Assembly (NCBI GenBank): GCA_965198485.1
Contig: CBDAPQ010000005.1
Span: 1,922,001-1,986,000 of the forward strand
DNA from: RH-AL1 sp965198485
Lineage (GTDB): Bacteria; Pseudomonadota; Alphaproteobacteria; Rhizobiales; Beijerinckiaceae
Direction: 5' to 3'
Length of the DNA: 64,000 nucleotides
How positions within the stretch are numbered: position 1 is the first letter of the stretch; each line of letters begins with the position of its first letter. This document shows positions 1-8,527 of this stretch, piece after piece. The notes under the pieces are model-generated. The model was not told the origin of the DNA, made no database searches, and saw nothing but the letters and a program-made list of their open reading frames with translations. A program made the translations under genes and the position numbers.

Positions 1-393
1 GAACAGCGCGTAGAGGATCGTCGGCTTCATCTGGAAGAAGGTCTGGTCGTGCAGCCACAGGGTGAGGCCGCCGAACACCAGCACCAGGACGGCGGTGACG
101 AGCGGCAGCATCGGCAGCCGCCGCGTCTTGGCGAAGAAGACGACGAGCGCCGCCACCGTGGCCACCATCAGCACCGCCGTGGCGCTGAAGAGCCCCGCCT
201 GCTTGCCCTCGAAGAGGCTGGCGGGGAAGAGCAGGCGCAGCGTCGGCTCGAAGATCTTGGGACGGAAGTTGGCGAGGAGGAAGAGCGCCAGGGGGCCGTA
301 CTCGAGCACCAGCTTCAGCCCCGCCGGCATGGTGCGCGCTGGCAGGGTCGCGCTGGCGGCGAGGGGAGTGTCCGATGGTCGGCTCTTCGTCAT
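1..393 (-). CDS. yciB: YciB/septation protein A family inner-membrane protein (3' end outside window)
   Basis: The reverse strand is open from an ATG at 393 to the window edge and gives 131 residues with no stop, so the C-terminus is missing (the family usually has about 180-200 residues). Hydrophobic helices include stretches around EYGPLALFLLANF, VLMVATVAALVVFF and LVLVFGGLTLW. The end of the visible part reads QMKPTILYALF, and KPT(I/L)xxALF is the hallmark of YciB (intracellular septation protein A/IspZ). The family is a polytopic inner-membrane protein linked to cell-envelope synthesis and septation; its biochemical role is unsettled. It lies 80 bp downstream of the tetR-type gene on the same strand. 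The family call is firm; function is by family only. Confidence 0.88.
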   Translation of the reverse strand, partial: MTKSRPSDTPLAASATLPARTMPAGLKLVLEYGPLALFLLANFRPKIFEPTLRLLFPASLFEGKQAGLFSATAVLMVATVAALVVFFAKTRRLPMLPLVTAVLVLVFGGLTLWLHDQTFFQMKPTILYALF

Positions 394-473
394 GACGTCC
401 TCTCGCAAATGCCTGCGGCGGCAGCAAGGCCTGCCCGCGGCAAGACTGGCCGCGCACCTCGCTCCTTCCAAGG

Positions 474-1130
474 TCAGGACAAGCCCGGCCGTGACGGCGG
501 GACGTCGCGTGGCGGTCCACCGCGTCGAACCGCTGCCTCCAGTCCCGCCAGGTAGATCGCCACGAACCCCTCCAGCTCGGCGTCGATCGCCTCCACCGGC
601 ATCTCGACGAGCTTGCGCTCCAGGCCGAGCGCGACGATGCCGTGGACGGCGCTGAACAGGGTGCGGGCCTGGCGCTTCACCGCGGCGTCGTCGCGCCCCG
701 GCACCAGCGCCGCGAGCCGGGCCTCAAGGCGCAGGAAGAGGCGCAGCTGGTCGGCGGCGAACCAGTCCGGCAGCTCGGCGCCTTCGACCATGCGGAACTC
801 GAAGAGGGCGCGCCAGAGGTTGCGGTTGGCGGCGGCGAACGTGGCATAGGCCTTGGCCCAGGCGACGAGCTGCGCCCGCGTCTCCTGCGCGCCCGACGCC
901 TCGACCGCGTCGAGCTCGGCATCGAGCGCGGCCAGCGTGCGCCGGCTCACCCGCAGCACCAGCTCGTCGAGGTCGGCGACGAGGTTGTAGATGGCGCCGA
1001 GCGAGCAGCCGACGCAGGCGGCGAGGTCGCGCGCCTTCAGCGCCGGCAGGCCGCCGGCCGCGATCGCCGCTTCGGCGCAATCGACCAGGACCTCGCGCTG
1101 CGCCTCGCGCCGCGCCGCGAAATCGACCAT
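474..1130 (-). CDS. TetR/AcrR family transcriptional regulator with WHG-type C-terminal domain
   Basis: 218 residues. Residues about 8-60 form a TetR N-terminal helix-turn-helix (ALKARDLAACVGCSLGAIYN, with the usual YN at the recognition helix end). The C-terminal half (WRALFEFRM, LPDWFAADQLRLFLRLEARL) resembles the WHG ligand-binding domain found in many TetR proteins. It is divergent from the lplT-aas type gene, and the 128 bp between them contain two palindromes (1144-1191). TetR regulators commonly repress themselves and a divergent neighbour, so I infer control of phospholipid recycling, with an acyl or lipid-like ligand possible but not shown. Start at ATG 1130. Confidence 0.85.
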   Translation of the reverse strand: MVDFAARREAQREVLVDCAEAAIAAGGLPALKARDLAACVGCSLGAIYNLVADLDELVLRVSRRTLAALDAELDAVEASGAQETRAQLVAWAKAYATFAAANRNLWRALFEFRMVEGAELPDWFAADQLRLFLRLEARLAALVPGRDDAAVKRQARTLFSAVHGIVALGLERKLVEMPVEAIDAELEGFVAIYLAGLEAAVRRGGPPRDVPPSRPGLS

Positions 1131-1143
1131 GTCGTCCCTTCAT

Positions 1144-1191
1144 CTTGAACAACGTTCAAGAACGGCGTAGAAAGCTTTTTGAACGCCGTTC
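1144..1191. promoter_or_regulatory. Probable TetR operator pair between divergent genes
   Basis: Two overlapping dyads lie just upstream of the tetR-type start codon. The first is CTTGAAC-AAC-GTTCAAG (1144-1160), with perfect 7-bp arms. The second pairs GAACGGCGT (1160-1168) with ACGCCGTTC (1183-1191), and its right half is itself a GAAC-GCC-GTTC dyad. GAAC/GTTC half-sites recur four times in 48 bp. Placement between a TetR gene and its divergent neighbour makes autoregulation plus control of the rightward gene the simplest reading. No promoter boxes were assigned. Confidence 0.6.
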
Positions 1192-1258
1192 GTAGCAGGT
1201 CGCCGGCCCTTCGCAAGACGGCCGGCGCCGGCTAGAAGCAGTCATCGACGAGGTTTTC

Positions 1259-4200
1259 ATGAGCGCCCATCTCCTCCGCAGCCGAAAGTTCGCGCCGCTG
1301 TTCTGGTGCCAGTTCTTCGCCGCCTTCAACGACACCTATCTCAAGTCGGCGCTGACCTTCATCGTTGTCGCCAAGCTGGCGCCCGCGGCGGCCAACACCC
1401 TGACCCTCGTCGGATCGATCCTGCTCACGGCGCCGCCGTTCCTCCTTGCGGCGCTCGGCGGGCAATGGGCCGACCGCTACGACAAGGCCAAGGTGGCGCA
1501 ATGGCTGAAGCTCGTCGAGTTCGGCGCCGTGGCCATCGCCGCCGCCGGCTTCGTCCTCCAGTCGGTGCCTCTGCTCTTCATCGCCCTGGCGATGTTCGGC
1601 GTGCTCTCGGCGCTGTTCGGGCCGGTCAAGTACGGCATCCTGCCCGACCACCTCGCCAAGTCGGAGCTGCCGGGCGGCAACGCGCTCGTCGAGGGCGCGA
1701 CCTTCCTCGCCGCGATCCTCGGGCCGACGGCCGCCGCCATCGCCACCCGCACGACCCACGACATGCGCTGGGCGGCGGCGCTCTGCATCCTGTTCGCGGC
1801 CATCGCCTACATCGCGGCGCGGTTCATCCCCGCAACCGGGCAGGCGGCGCCGACGCTGAAGGTCGAGGCCAACCTTTTCGCGTCGACGTGGCACCTGCTG
1901 AGGACGCTGCACGCGGACCGGAGGCTCTGGCGCGGCGCCATCATCACCAGCCTGTTCTGGTCCATGGCGGTGGTCGTCTACACGCTGCTCACGCCCATCG
2001 TGGAGCTCGGCCTGGGCGGCGACCCCATGGTCTTCAACATCTACAACGCGCTCTTCGCCATCGGCATCGCGGCGGGCTCCGGCCTCGCCGCCTGGGTGCT
2101 GGCCGGCCGCACGCTGATGCTGCCGACGCCGATCGCCGCGGCCATCCTCGGCCTGGTCTCGCTCGATCTCGCCGCGACCCTCCACGGCGCCGTGGCGTCG
2201 GGGCCGCTGCTGGGCCCGGCGGCCTTCTTCGCGACCTGGCGGGCCTGGCACGTCGGCCTCGACCTCGTCCTTCTGGCGGTCGCCGGCGGCCTCTACATCG
2301 TGCCGGCCTTCGCCGCGGTGCAGGCCTGGGCGCCGGTCGACCAGCGCGCCCGCGTCGTCGCCGCCGTCAACGTTCTCAACGCCGCCTGCATCGTGGCCGG
2401 CCTCGTCGCGACCATCGCCCTGCAGCGGCTCGGCGCCAGCTTCTCGACGATCTTCCTCGTCCTTGGCCTCGCCAGCCTCGGTGCCGCGGCGTGGATCTTC
2501 GCCGTGCTGCCGACCAACCCGCTGCGCGACCTCGGCGTTATGGTGTTCCGGATCTTCTACCGTCTCGAGGTGCACGGCCAGGAGAACCTCGAGGCCGCCG
2601 GGCCCAACGCGATCATCGCGCTGAACCACGTCAGCCTGCTCGATGCGCCGATCGCCTTCTCCGTGCTGGACCAGGATCCGATCTTCGCCGTCGACACCGG
2701 CTGGGCCAACAAGTGGTGGATGAAGCCGGTGGTCCGCTACATGAACGCGCTGCCGCTTGATCCGACGCGGCCGCTCGGCACCCGCCAGCTGATCCAGACG
2801 GTGAAGGCCGGCGCCACGCTGGTGATCTTCCCGGAGGGACGGCTGACGCGCACCGGCAGCCTGATGAAGGTCTACGACGGCCCCGGCCTCATCGCCGACA
2901 GGACCGGCGTGCCGGTGGTGCCCGTGCGCATCGAGGGCGCCGAGGCGACCCGCTTCTCCTATCTCACCGACCGCCAAGTGAACCGGCGCTGGTTCAAGCG
3001 CATCAAGGTCACGATCCTGCCGCCGCGCCGGCTCGAGCTCGCGCCCGAACTGAAGGGCCGCGCCCGCCGCCAGGCCGCCGGCGCCGCGCTCTACTCGATC
3101 ATGTCGGAGATGGTCTTCGCGTCGACAAACACCAACCGCACCGTGTTCCAGGCGGTGGTCGACGCCGCGCGCGAGCACGGGCCGAGCCACAAGGCCTTTG
3201 AGGATCCGGTGACCGGCACCATGACCTACAAGCGCGCGCTGATCGGCGCCCGCGTGTTGGGCGGCAAGCTGTTGCCGTTGACGGTCGAGGGCAAGGCCGT
3301 CGGCTTGATGCTGCCGAACTCGATCGGCGCGGTGGTGTCGCTGTTCGCGTTGATGTCGGCCGGGCGCGTCGTCGCGATGGTCAACTTCTCGGCCGGCGCC
3401 GCCAACATCAGGTCGGCCGGCATCGCCGGGCAGTTCGACACGATCGTCACCGCGCGCAGCTTCATCGCCCGGGCCAAGCTCGACAAGCTGGTGGCCGAGC
3501 TCTCCCAGACCTTCAGGATCGTCTACCTGGAGGACGTGCGCGCCACCGTCGGCACCGCGGACAAGCTGAAAGCCGCCCTCGCTTGGCGCAAGCCGCTGGT
3601 GACGCGCCACGCCGACGAACCCGCGGTGATCATGTTCACCTCCGGCTCGGAGGGCCGGCCCAAAGGGGTCGTGCTGTCCCATCGCAACATGCTGTCGAAC
3701 TGCGCCCAGGCCCGCGCCGTCATCGATTTCGGCCGCGACGACAAGGTCTTCAACGTGTTGCCGATGTTCCACGCCCTGGGTCTGACAATCGGGACGATCG
3801 TGCCGACAGTGTTCGGTGTGAAGGTCTATCTTTATCCCTCGCCGCTGCACTATCGGATCATCCCGGAGCTGATCTACTCAAGCAACGCCACGATATTCTT
3901 CGGCACCGACACGTTCCTCATGGGCTACGCACGCACAGCAAACGCCTATGATCTCCGCTCTTTGCGCTACATCGTGGCTGGCGCCGAGCCGGTGAAGGAG
4001 TCGACCCGCAAGGTCTACCTCGAGAAGTTCGGCGTCCGGGTCCTGGAGGGCTACGGCATCACGGAGATGGCTCCGGTGCTCTCTTTCAACACGCCGATGT
4101 TTAACAAGAACGGCACCGTGGGACGGATGATGCCCGGCATGAAGGCGCGGCTCGAGGCGGTCGACGGCATCGACGAGGGCGGCAAGCTCGTCGTGTCCGG

Positions 4201-4660
4201 CCCCAACACGATGCTCGGCTACATGAAGGACGACCAGCCCGGCGTGCTGCAGCCGCCGCCTGACGGTTGGCACGACACCGGCGATATCGTCACCATCGAC
4301 GACAAGGGCTTCATCACGATCAAGGGCCGCGCCAAGCGTTTCGCCAAGATCGCCGGCGAGATGATCTCGCTCTCCGCCGTCGAGGCGCTGGCCGCCGAGC
4401 TGTGGCCGGACGCGATGTCGGCCTGCGCCACGCTGCCCGACGAGCGCAAGGGCGAGCGCGTGGTGATGATCACCCAGCATCCCAACGCCAGCCGCGGCGA
4501 GTTCTCGGCCTTTGCCCGCCAGAAGGGCGTTTCCGAGCTGATGGTGCCGGCCGAGGTGACCACGCTGCCGACGATCCCGCTTTTAGGCAGCGGCAAGCTC
4601 GACTACGCCGGCGTGACGCACCTCATCGAGGAGCGGGCGAAGAAGGCCGAGGCGGCGTAG
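1259..4660 (+). CDS. aas: Fused lysophospholipid transporter / acyltransferase / acyl-[ACP] synthetase (LplT-Aas type)
   Basis: 1133 residues in three parts. Residues about 1-415 are an MFS lysophospholipid flippase like LplT. Residues about 430-620 are a PlsC-type 1-acyl-glycerophosphate/2-acyl-GPE acyltransferase, with HX4D at H457-D462 and FPEGR at 524-528. Residues about 640-1130 are an AMP-forming acyl-ACP/acyl-CoA synthetase, with P-loop-like TSGSEGRPKG (794-803) and YGITE (932-936). In E. coli lplT and aas are separate neighbouring genes that import and re-acylate lysophosphatidylethanolamine; here transport, acyl activation and acyl transfer are one inner-membrane polypeptide. All visible catalytic motifs are intact. 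ATG 1259 follows a GAGG-type ribosome site. It is divergent from a TetR regulator. Confidence 0.92.
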   Translation: MSAHLLRSRKFAPLFWCQFFAAFNDTYLKSALTFIVVAKLAPAAANTLTLVGSILLTAPPFLLAALGGQWADRYDKAKVAQWLKLVEFGAVAIAAAGFVLQSVPLLFIALAMFGVLSALFGPVKYGILPDHLAKSELPGGNALVEGATFLAAILGPTAAAIATRTTHDMRWAAALCILFAAIAYIAARFIPATGQAAPTLKVEANLFASTWHLLRTLHADRRLWRGAIITSLFWSMAVVVYTLLTPIVELGLGGDPMVFNIYNALFAIGIAAGSGLAAWVLAGRTLMLPTPIAAAILGLVSLDLAATLHGAVASGPLLGPAAFFATWRAWHVGLDLVLLAVAGGLYIVPAFAAVQAWAPVDQRARVVAAVNVLNAACIVAGLVATIALQRLGASFSTIFLVLGLASLGAAAWIFAVLPTNPLRDLGVMVFRIFYRLEVHGQENLEAAGPNAIIALNHVSLLDAPIAFSVLDQDPIFAVDTGWANKWWMKPVVRYMNALPLDPTRPLGTRQLIQTVKAGATLVIFPEGRLTRTGSLMKVYDGPGLIADRTGVPVVPVRIEGAEATRFSYLTDRQVNRRWFKRIKVTILPPRRLELAPELKGRARRQAAGAALYSIMSEMVFASTNTNRTVFQAVVDAAREHGPSHKAFEDPVTGTMTYKRALIGARVLGGKLLPLTVEGKAVGLMLPNSIGAVVSLFALMSAGRVVAMVNFSAGAANIRSAGIAGQFDTIVTARSFIARAKLDKLVAELSQTFRIVYLEDVRATVGTADKLKAALAWRKPLVTRHADEPAVIMFTSGSEGRPKGVVLSHRNMLSNCAQARAVIDFGRDDKVFNVLPMFHALGLTIGTIVPTVFGVKVYLYPSPLHYRIIPELIYSSNATIFFGTDTFLMGYARTANAYDLRSLRYIVAGAEPVKESTRKVYLEKFGVRVLEGYGITEMAPVLSFNTPMFNKNGTVGRMMPGMKARLEAVDGIDEGGKLVVSGPNTMLGYMKDDQPGVLQPPPDGWHDTGDIVTIDDKGFITIKGRAKRFAKIAGEMISLSAVEALAAELWPDAMSACATLPDERKGERVVMITQHPNASRGEFSAFARQKGVSELMVPAEVTTLPTIPLLGSGKLDYAGVTHLIEERAKKAEAA

Positions 4661-4665
4661 TGGAA

Positions 4666-5211
4666 ATGGCTTCTGCTTCGAAGATTTTCGCTCTCGCCAG
4701 CTTGGTAGCGCTCGGCGCCAGGACGGCCTCGGCCGCGTCCCTCGACGCGCAGATCGCCGCGCTGCCGTTCACCATCGGCGACAAGGCGGATTTTCGGCCG
4801 GTATCGACGGCCGACGGCGACGCGATCCTCCTGACCGACGGACCGCGCGATCAGGATCCCGCCTTCCGCCAGCCGATCGTCGTCGTCGACGCGGATCGCA
4901 CTCTCCGGGCGGCGCCTCCGGAGCGCGATCGCGAAGTCTTCGCCCGGGCGCGTTTCCTCGAACTGGCCAGCCGGCACGTCGCCGATGTCGCGATCCTCGG
5001 GGCGACGCTCTCGAGCGAGGATGGCGAGGACGTGGTGCGCATCGACGCCACCGGCGTGAAAATGCCGTCTCAGAAGCCGGCGGCGCTGATCGCCACCCTG
5101 CATTTCACCAAACGCGGCTTGATCCGGACGCTCTGCGTGCTGCCGCGCATGACCCACGCCGAATATGCCGACCGTTGCTTGCAGCTCGCGCGATCGATCC
5201 ACGAAAAATGA
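4666..5211 (+). CDS. Hypothetical exported protein
   Basis: 181 residues from ATG 4666; an in-frame GTG at 4660 overlaps the stop codon of the preceding gene and is an alternative start. The N-terminus (KIFALASLVALGARTASAAS) looks like a Sec signal peptide with cleavage after an AxA near residue 25. The rest is a mixed alpha/beta sequence with few hydrophobic stretches and one Cys pair region near the C-terminus (LCVLPRMTHAEYADRCLQLA). I recognise no family. It begins 5 bp after the lplT-aas fusion and is probably co-transcribed, which would put an envelope protein in the phospholipid-recycling operon; that link is inference. Confidence 0.7.
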   Translation: MASASKIFALASLVALGARTASAASLDAQIAALPFTIGDKADFRPVSTADGDAILLTDGPRDQDPAFRQPIVVVDADRTLRAAPPERDREVFARARFLELASRHVADVAILGATLSSEDGEDVVRIDATGVKMPSQKPAALIATLHFTKRGLIRTLCVLPRMTHAEYADRCLQLARSIHEK

Positions 5212-5230
5212 GCCTTGCAGATCCTTTCCG

Positions 5231-5248
5231 ACCATCCACATGGATGGT
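5231..5248. promoter_or_regulatory. Inverted repeat ahead of CopG-like regulator gene
   Basis: ACCATCC-ACAT-GGATGGT, perfect 7-bp arms with a 4-bp spacer, ends 14 bp before the ATG of the ribbon-helix-helix gene and abuts its ribosome-binding site (AAGGAG at 5249-5254). Ribbon-helix-helix proteins bind short dyads and often repress their own operon, so an autoregulatory operator is plausible. A translation-control hairpin is the alternative. Confidence 0.45.
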
Positions 5249-5262
5249 AAGGAGACGCTGAC

Positions 5263-5676
5263 ATGCAGGGCGACGAACGCAGGAACCGCGTGGCCGACAG
5301 CGAGAAGATCACGCTGAACCTCGGCCACGTCGACCTCGGGCGCATGGACCTGCTCGTGCGCGAGGGCTTCTACTCCAACCGTACCGACGTCATGCGCACC
5401 GCCATCCGCGCGCTGCTCGACCGCCACGACGACGCCGTCCGCAAATCGGTGGCCCGCAGCGACCTCGATCTTGGCATCCGGCATTTCGGGCGCGCCGAGC
5501 TCGAGGCCGCGCGCGCGGCCGGCCGTCCCTTGGCGATCCGCGTGCTCGGCCTCGCCACCATCGCCGCCGACGTCGATCCCGATCTCGCGCGCGCCGCGAT
5601 CGCCAGCGTCGAGGTCCTCGGCACGCTTCAAGCCGATGCCGCCATCAAGGCGGCGCTGCGCGACCGCATGCTCTGA
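5263..5676 (+). CDS. CopG-like ribbon-helix-helix regulator
   Basis: 137 residues. Residues about 13-55 (EKITLNLGHVDLGRMDLL then a helix SNRTDVMRTAIRALLDRH) fit the ribbon-helix-helix fold: one beta strand for the major groove followed by two helices. The C-terminal 80 residues have no recognised domain. The gene is 40 bp upstream of a PHB-depolymerase-type esterase on the same strand, an arrangement I know from other alphaproteobacteria, so the pair is probably one operon. An inverted repeat sits directly upstream. Start ATG 5263 has AAGGAG upstream. Confidence 0.75.
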   Translation: MQGDERRNRVADSEKITLNLGHVDLGRMDLLVREGFYSNRTDVMRTAIRALLDRHDDAVRKSVARSDLDLGIRHFGRAELEAARAAGRPLAIRVLGLATIAADVDPDLARAAIASVEVLGTLQADAAIKAALRDRML

Positions 5677-5716
5677 CCAGATCGACTCCTTTGATATCAA
5701 ACCAGGATGCGAACCG

Positions 5717-6745
5717 ATGACGATCATGCCGGCGATGAAGGACGTGCTGCAGCTGACCAGGGCCGGTCGCCTCGCCGAGGCGACGGCGCTGCTGCGGGGC
5801 AGGCTGCCTGGATCCAAGGGCGAGCCGCGAACCGAGTCGTCACCGAGGACGCGCGACCTCGCGGCGCCCGGCGCCGCCTGGACCCTGCCGACCGAGCCGG
5901 CGCCGGGTCGGCAACAGCCCGGCCGTTTCGAATGGCGCGAGATCACCCACGCCGGCGGGCGCCGTCGCTACAAGCTCTACGTGCCCGCGGGCGTCGCGAC
6001 GGCGCCGCGGCCGCTCGTGCTGATGCTGCACGGCTGCACCCAGTCTCCCGACGATTTCGCCGCCGGCACGGCGATGAACGCCGTCGCCGACGAGACGGGC
6101 GTGCTCGTCGCCTATCCCGAGCAGACCGCCGCGCATAATGCGTCGAAATGCTGGAACTGGTTCAGGCCGGGCGACCAGCGCCGCGGCACCGGCGAGGCCT
6201 CGCTGATGGCGGCGATCGTCGCCGACGTCGCGCGCGACGTGCCGGTCGATGCCGCGCGCGTCTTCGTCGCCGGCCTCAGCGCCGGCGGCGCCGCCGCGGC
6301 CACCCTCGCCCGCGAATATTCCGACGTCTTCCGCGCCGTCGGCGTCCATTCAGGCCTCGCCTGCGGGGCTGCGCACGATCTCCCTTCCGCCTTCGCCGCG
6401 ATGAAACAGGGCGCGCCGGCGCGGCGCGCCTCGCCCGGTGGCATACCCACCATTGCCTTCCACGGTAGCGCCGACCGCACCGTCGCCCCGGTCAACGCGC
6501 GCCACGCGCTCGCCGACGCTGTCACCGGCCTCGCCGCGCCGGCGGTGGAGCGTGGCCGATCCCCCGGCGGCTCGGCCTACACGAGGGAGACGTGGCGCGA
6601 CAGGCAGGGCCGCCCGCGCGCCGAGGCCTGGACCATCGAGGGCGCAGGCCACGCCTGGTCCGGCGGCAGCCCCGCCGGCTCCTACACCGATCCGCGCGGT
6701 CCGGACGCGTCGCGCGCGATGATGCGCTTCTTCCTGAGCCTCTAG
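5717..6745 (+). CDS. PHB depolymerase family esterase
   Basis: 342 residues from ATG 5717. The alpha/beta-hydrolase core shows the oxyanion segment HGCTQ (105-109), nucleophile elbow GLSAGG with Ser188, Asp253 in GSADRTV and His312 in GAGHAW, a complete triad. This is the esterase_phd family, which includes poly(3-hydroxybutyrate) depolymerases and feruloyl or acetyl xylan esterases. There is no signal peptide: the N-terminus (KDVLQLTRAGRLAEATALLRG) is a short helical region, so a cytoplasmic enzyme is likely, in contrast to secreted depolymerases. It follows the CopG-like gene by 40 bp. Substrate is not decidable from sequence. Confidence 0.85.
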   Translation: MTIMPAMKDVLQLTRAGRLAEATALLRGRLPGSKGEPRTESSPRTRDLAAPGAAWTLPTEPAPGRQQPGRFEWREITHAGGRRRYKLYVPAGVATAPRPLVLMLHGCTQSPDDFAAGTAMNAVADETGVLVAYPEQTAAHNASKCWNWFRPGDQRRGTGEASLMAAIVADVARDVPVDAARVFVAGLSAGGAAAATLAREYSDVFRAVGVHSGLACGAAHDLPSAFAAMKQGAPARRASPGGIPTIAFHGSADRTVAPVNARHALADAVTGLAAPAVERGRSPGGSAYTRETWRDRQGRPRAEAWTIEGAGHAWSGGSPAGSYTDPRGPDASRAMMRFFLSL

Positions 6746-6823
6746 CCGCCGGGTGGCCTTGCGGGCCGGCTGGCCTTTCGCCGCGCAACATGGGAAGCCC
6801 CACGCTCCGCAGGCCGGCCTCCC

Positions 6824-8473
6824 ATGGAAATCGTCACCGTCGTCCTCGCCCTCCTCTTCGCCGTGCTCGTCGGCGGCTGGATCACGCGCTTCGCGCCGGT
6901 TCCGCCGCCTCTGGTGCAGATCGTGCTGGGTGTCGTGCTCGCCCTGGCGCCGGTGCCCTCGGTCGAGCTCGACCCGCACATCTTCTTCCTCGTGTTCCTG
7001 CCGCCGCTCCTCTTCCTCGACGGCTGGCGCATCCCCAAGCGCGACCTCCGACGCGACGGCGCCACCGTGCTCGCGTTGGCGCTGGGCCTGGTGCTGTTCA
7101 CCGTCGCGGGCATGGGCTTCTTCATCCACTGGCTGATCCCGATCATGCCGCTGGCGGTAGCCTTCGCGCTCGCCGCCGTGCTCGCGCCGACCGACCCGAT
7201 CGCCGTGGGGGCGGTCGCGGCGGGCTCGCCGATCCCGCGGCGGCTCATGCACATCCTCGAGGGCGAGAGCCTGCTCAACGACGCGTCCGGCCTGGTGTGC
7301 CTGCGCTTCGCCATCGCCGCCGCGCTCACCGGCCACTTCTCGCTCGGCGAGGCCTCGTTGTCGTTTCTCTGGTTGGCGCTGGGCGGCATCGCCGTCGGCG
7401 TGGCGCTGACCGTCGCCATCACTTTCGTCGAGGACCGCCTGCTGAGAAGCGGTGGCCGCGACCCCGGCGCGCAGACTTTGTTCTCGCTGCTGATCCCCTT
7501 CGCCGTCTACCTCGTAGCCGAGGCGGTCCACGTCTCCGGCATCCTGGCGGCGGCGGCGGCCGGTATCGCCATGAACTACGTGGAGAATTTCGGCCAGGCT
7601 CTGGCTCCCACCCGCATTCGTCGCACGGCCGTGTGGGACACGGTCCAGCTCGCCGCCAACGGCGCGATCTTCGTGCTGCTGGGCGAGCAGCTGCCCGGCA
7701 TCCTCAAGCATGCCGCCTCGAGCGTGAACGCCGGCGACCGCCACGCGATCTACGTTCTGCCGCTCTACGTGCTGGCGATCACCGCCGCGCTCATGGCGCT
7801 GCGCTTCGTCTGGGTCTACCTCGCCTTGCGCCTGGTGCTGCTGCGCGCGCGGCACAGGGGCGAGGACCCGCAGGGCCTGACCTGGCACCTCGTCGCCACG
7901 ACGACGGTGGCCGGCGTCAAAGGCGCGCTCACGCTCGCCGGCGTGCTGACGCTGCCTTTCGCCATGCGCGACGGCACGCCGTTCCCCGCGCGCGATCTCG
8001 CCGTCTTTCTTGCCATGGGCGTGATCCTGCTGTCGCTCGTGCTCGCGACGCTGCTGCTGCCCGGACTGCTGCGGCGCCTGCGCCTGCCGGCGGAGCCGCC
8101 GCGCGACGCCGAGGAGGACCGTGCCCGCGCCATCGCCGGCCAGGCGGCGATGGACGCCATCGAGGCGCTGAAAGTGCGGCTGCTCGCCCGCGCCACGAAA
8201 AAGAACGCCGACGTCGACGACAGCCTCTACGTCGAGGCCACCGAACGCGCGATGGAACGCTACAGCCGGCGTGCCGCGTTCATCGAGGGCAGCGAGGAGG
8301 CGCGCGCCAGATCGCGCGAAGTGACTCGCGTCGAGCGCCGCCTGCGCATCGCCGGGCTGCGCGCCGAGCGCGATGCCCTCTACCAATTGCGCCGGCAGGC
8401 CCGTTTGGAGGACGGCATGCTGCGCCGCATGGTCCGCGAGGTCGACCTTCTCGAAGCGCGCTACGCGGAATAA
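6824..8473 (+). CDS. CPA1 family Na+/H+ antiporter (NhaP type)
   Basis: 549 residues. About 12 hydrophobic helices occupy residues 1-425, with the transport-core motifs LAPTDPIAVGAV (about 123-134) and LEGESLLNDASGL. The cytoplasmic tail (about 430-549) is charged and helical, as in bacterial NhaP/CPA1 antiporters. It exchanges cytoplasmic Na+ or K+ for protons across the inner membrane for pH and salt homeostasis. It stands alone between the esterase and a convergent small gene; a strong stem-loop follows its stop codon. Cation specificity cannot be told from sequence. Confidence 0.9.
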   Translation: MEIVTVVLALLFAVLVGGWITRFAPVPPPLVQIVLGVVLALAPVPSVELDPHIFFLVFLPPLLFLDGWRIPKRDLRRDGATVLALALGLVLFTVAGMGFFIHWLIPIMPLAVAFALAAVLAPTDPIAVGAVAAGSPIPRRLMHILEGESLLNDASGLVCLRFAIAAALTGHFSLGEASLSFLWLALGGIAVGVALTVAITFVEDRLLRSGGRDPGAQTLFSLLIPFAVYLVAEAVHVSGILAAAAAGIAMNYVENFGQALAPTRIRRTAVWDTVQLAANGAIFVLLGEQLPGILKHAASSVNAGDRHAIYVLPLYVLAITAALMALRFVWVYLALRLVLLRARHRGEDPQGLTWHLVATTTVAGVKGALTLAGVLTLPFAMRDGTPFPARDLAVFLAMGVILLSLVLATLLLPGLLRRLRLPAEPPRDAEEDRARAIAGQAAMDAIEALKVRLLARATKKNADVDDSLYVEATERAMERYSRRAAFIEGSEEARARSREVTRVERRLRIAGLRAERDALYQLRRQARLEDGMLRRMVREVDLLEARYAE

Positions 8474-8491
8474 CGATCGATCGAACCTGCC

Positions 8492-8520
8492 GCTGCCGGC
8501 GCACCAAAGACGCCGGCAGC
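8492..8520. terminator. Perfect 10-bp stem-loop between convergent genes
   Basis: GCTGCCGGCG (8492-8501) pairs with CGCCGGCAGC (8511-8520) around a 9-nt loop. It lies 18 bp after the antiporter stop and 7 bp after the convergent small gene's stop, so it can end both transcripts. No T-run follows on either strand, which is common for terminator-like hairpins in GC-rich alphaproteobacteria. Confidence 0.65.
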
Positions 8521-8527
8521 GATGCGT

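Noticed and set aside
1232..3850. Very long reverse-strand open frame opposite the LplT-Aas fusion
   Set aside because: It is antisense to a gene with complete motifs, is rich in His/Arg/Gly/Asp as expected for GC-rich shadow frames, and matches no family.
6350..8386. Long reverse-strand frame opposite the esterase and antiporter
   Set aside because: Antisense shadow with biased composition and no recognisable domain; the forward genes have intact motifs.
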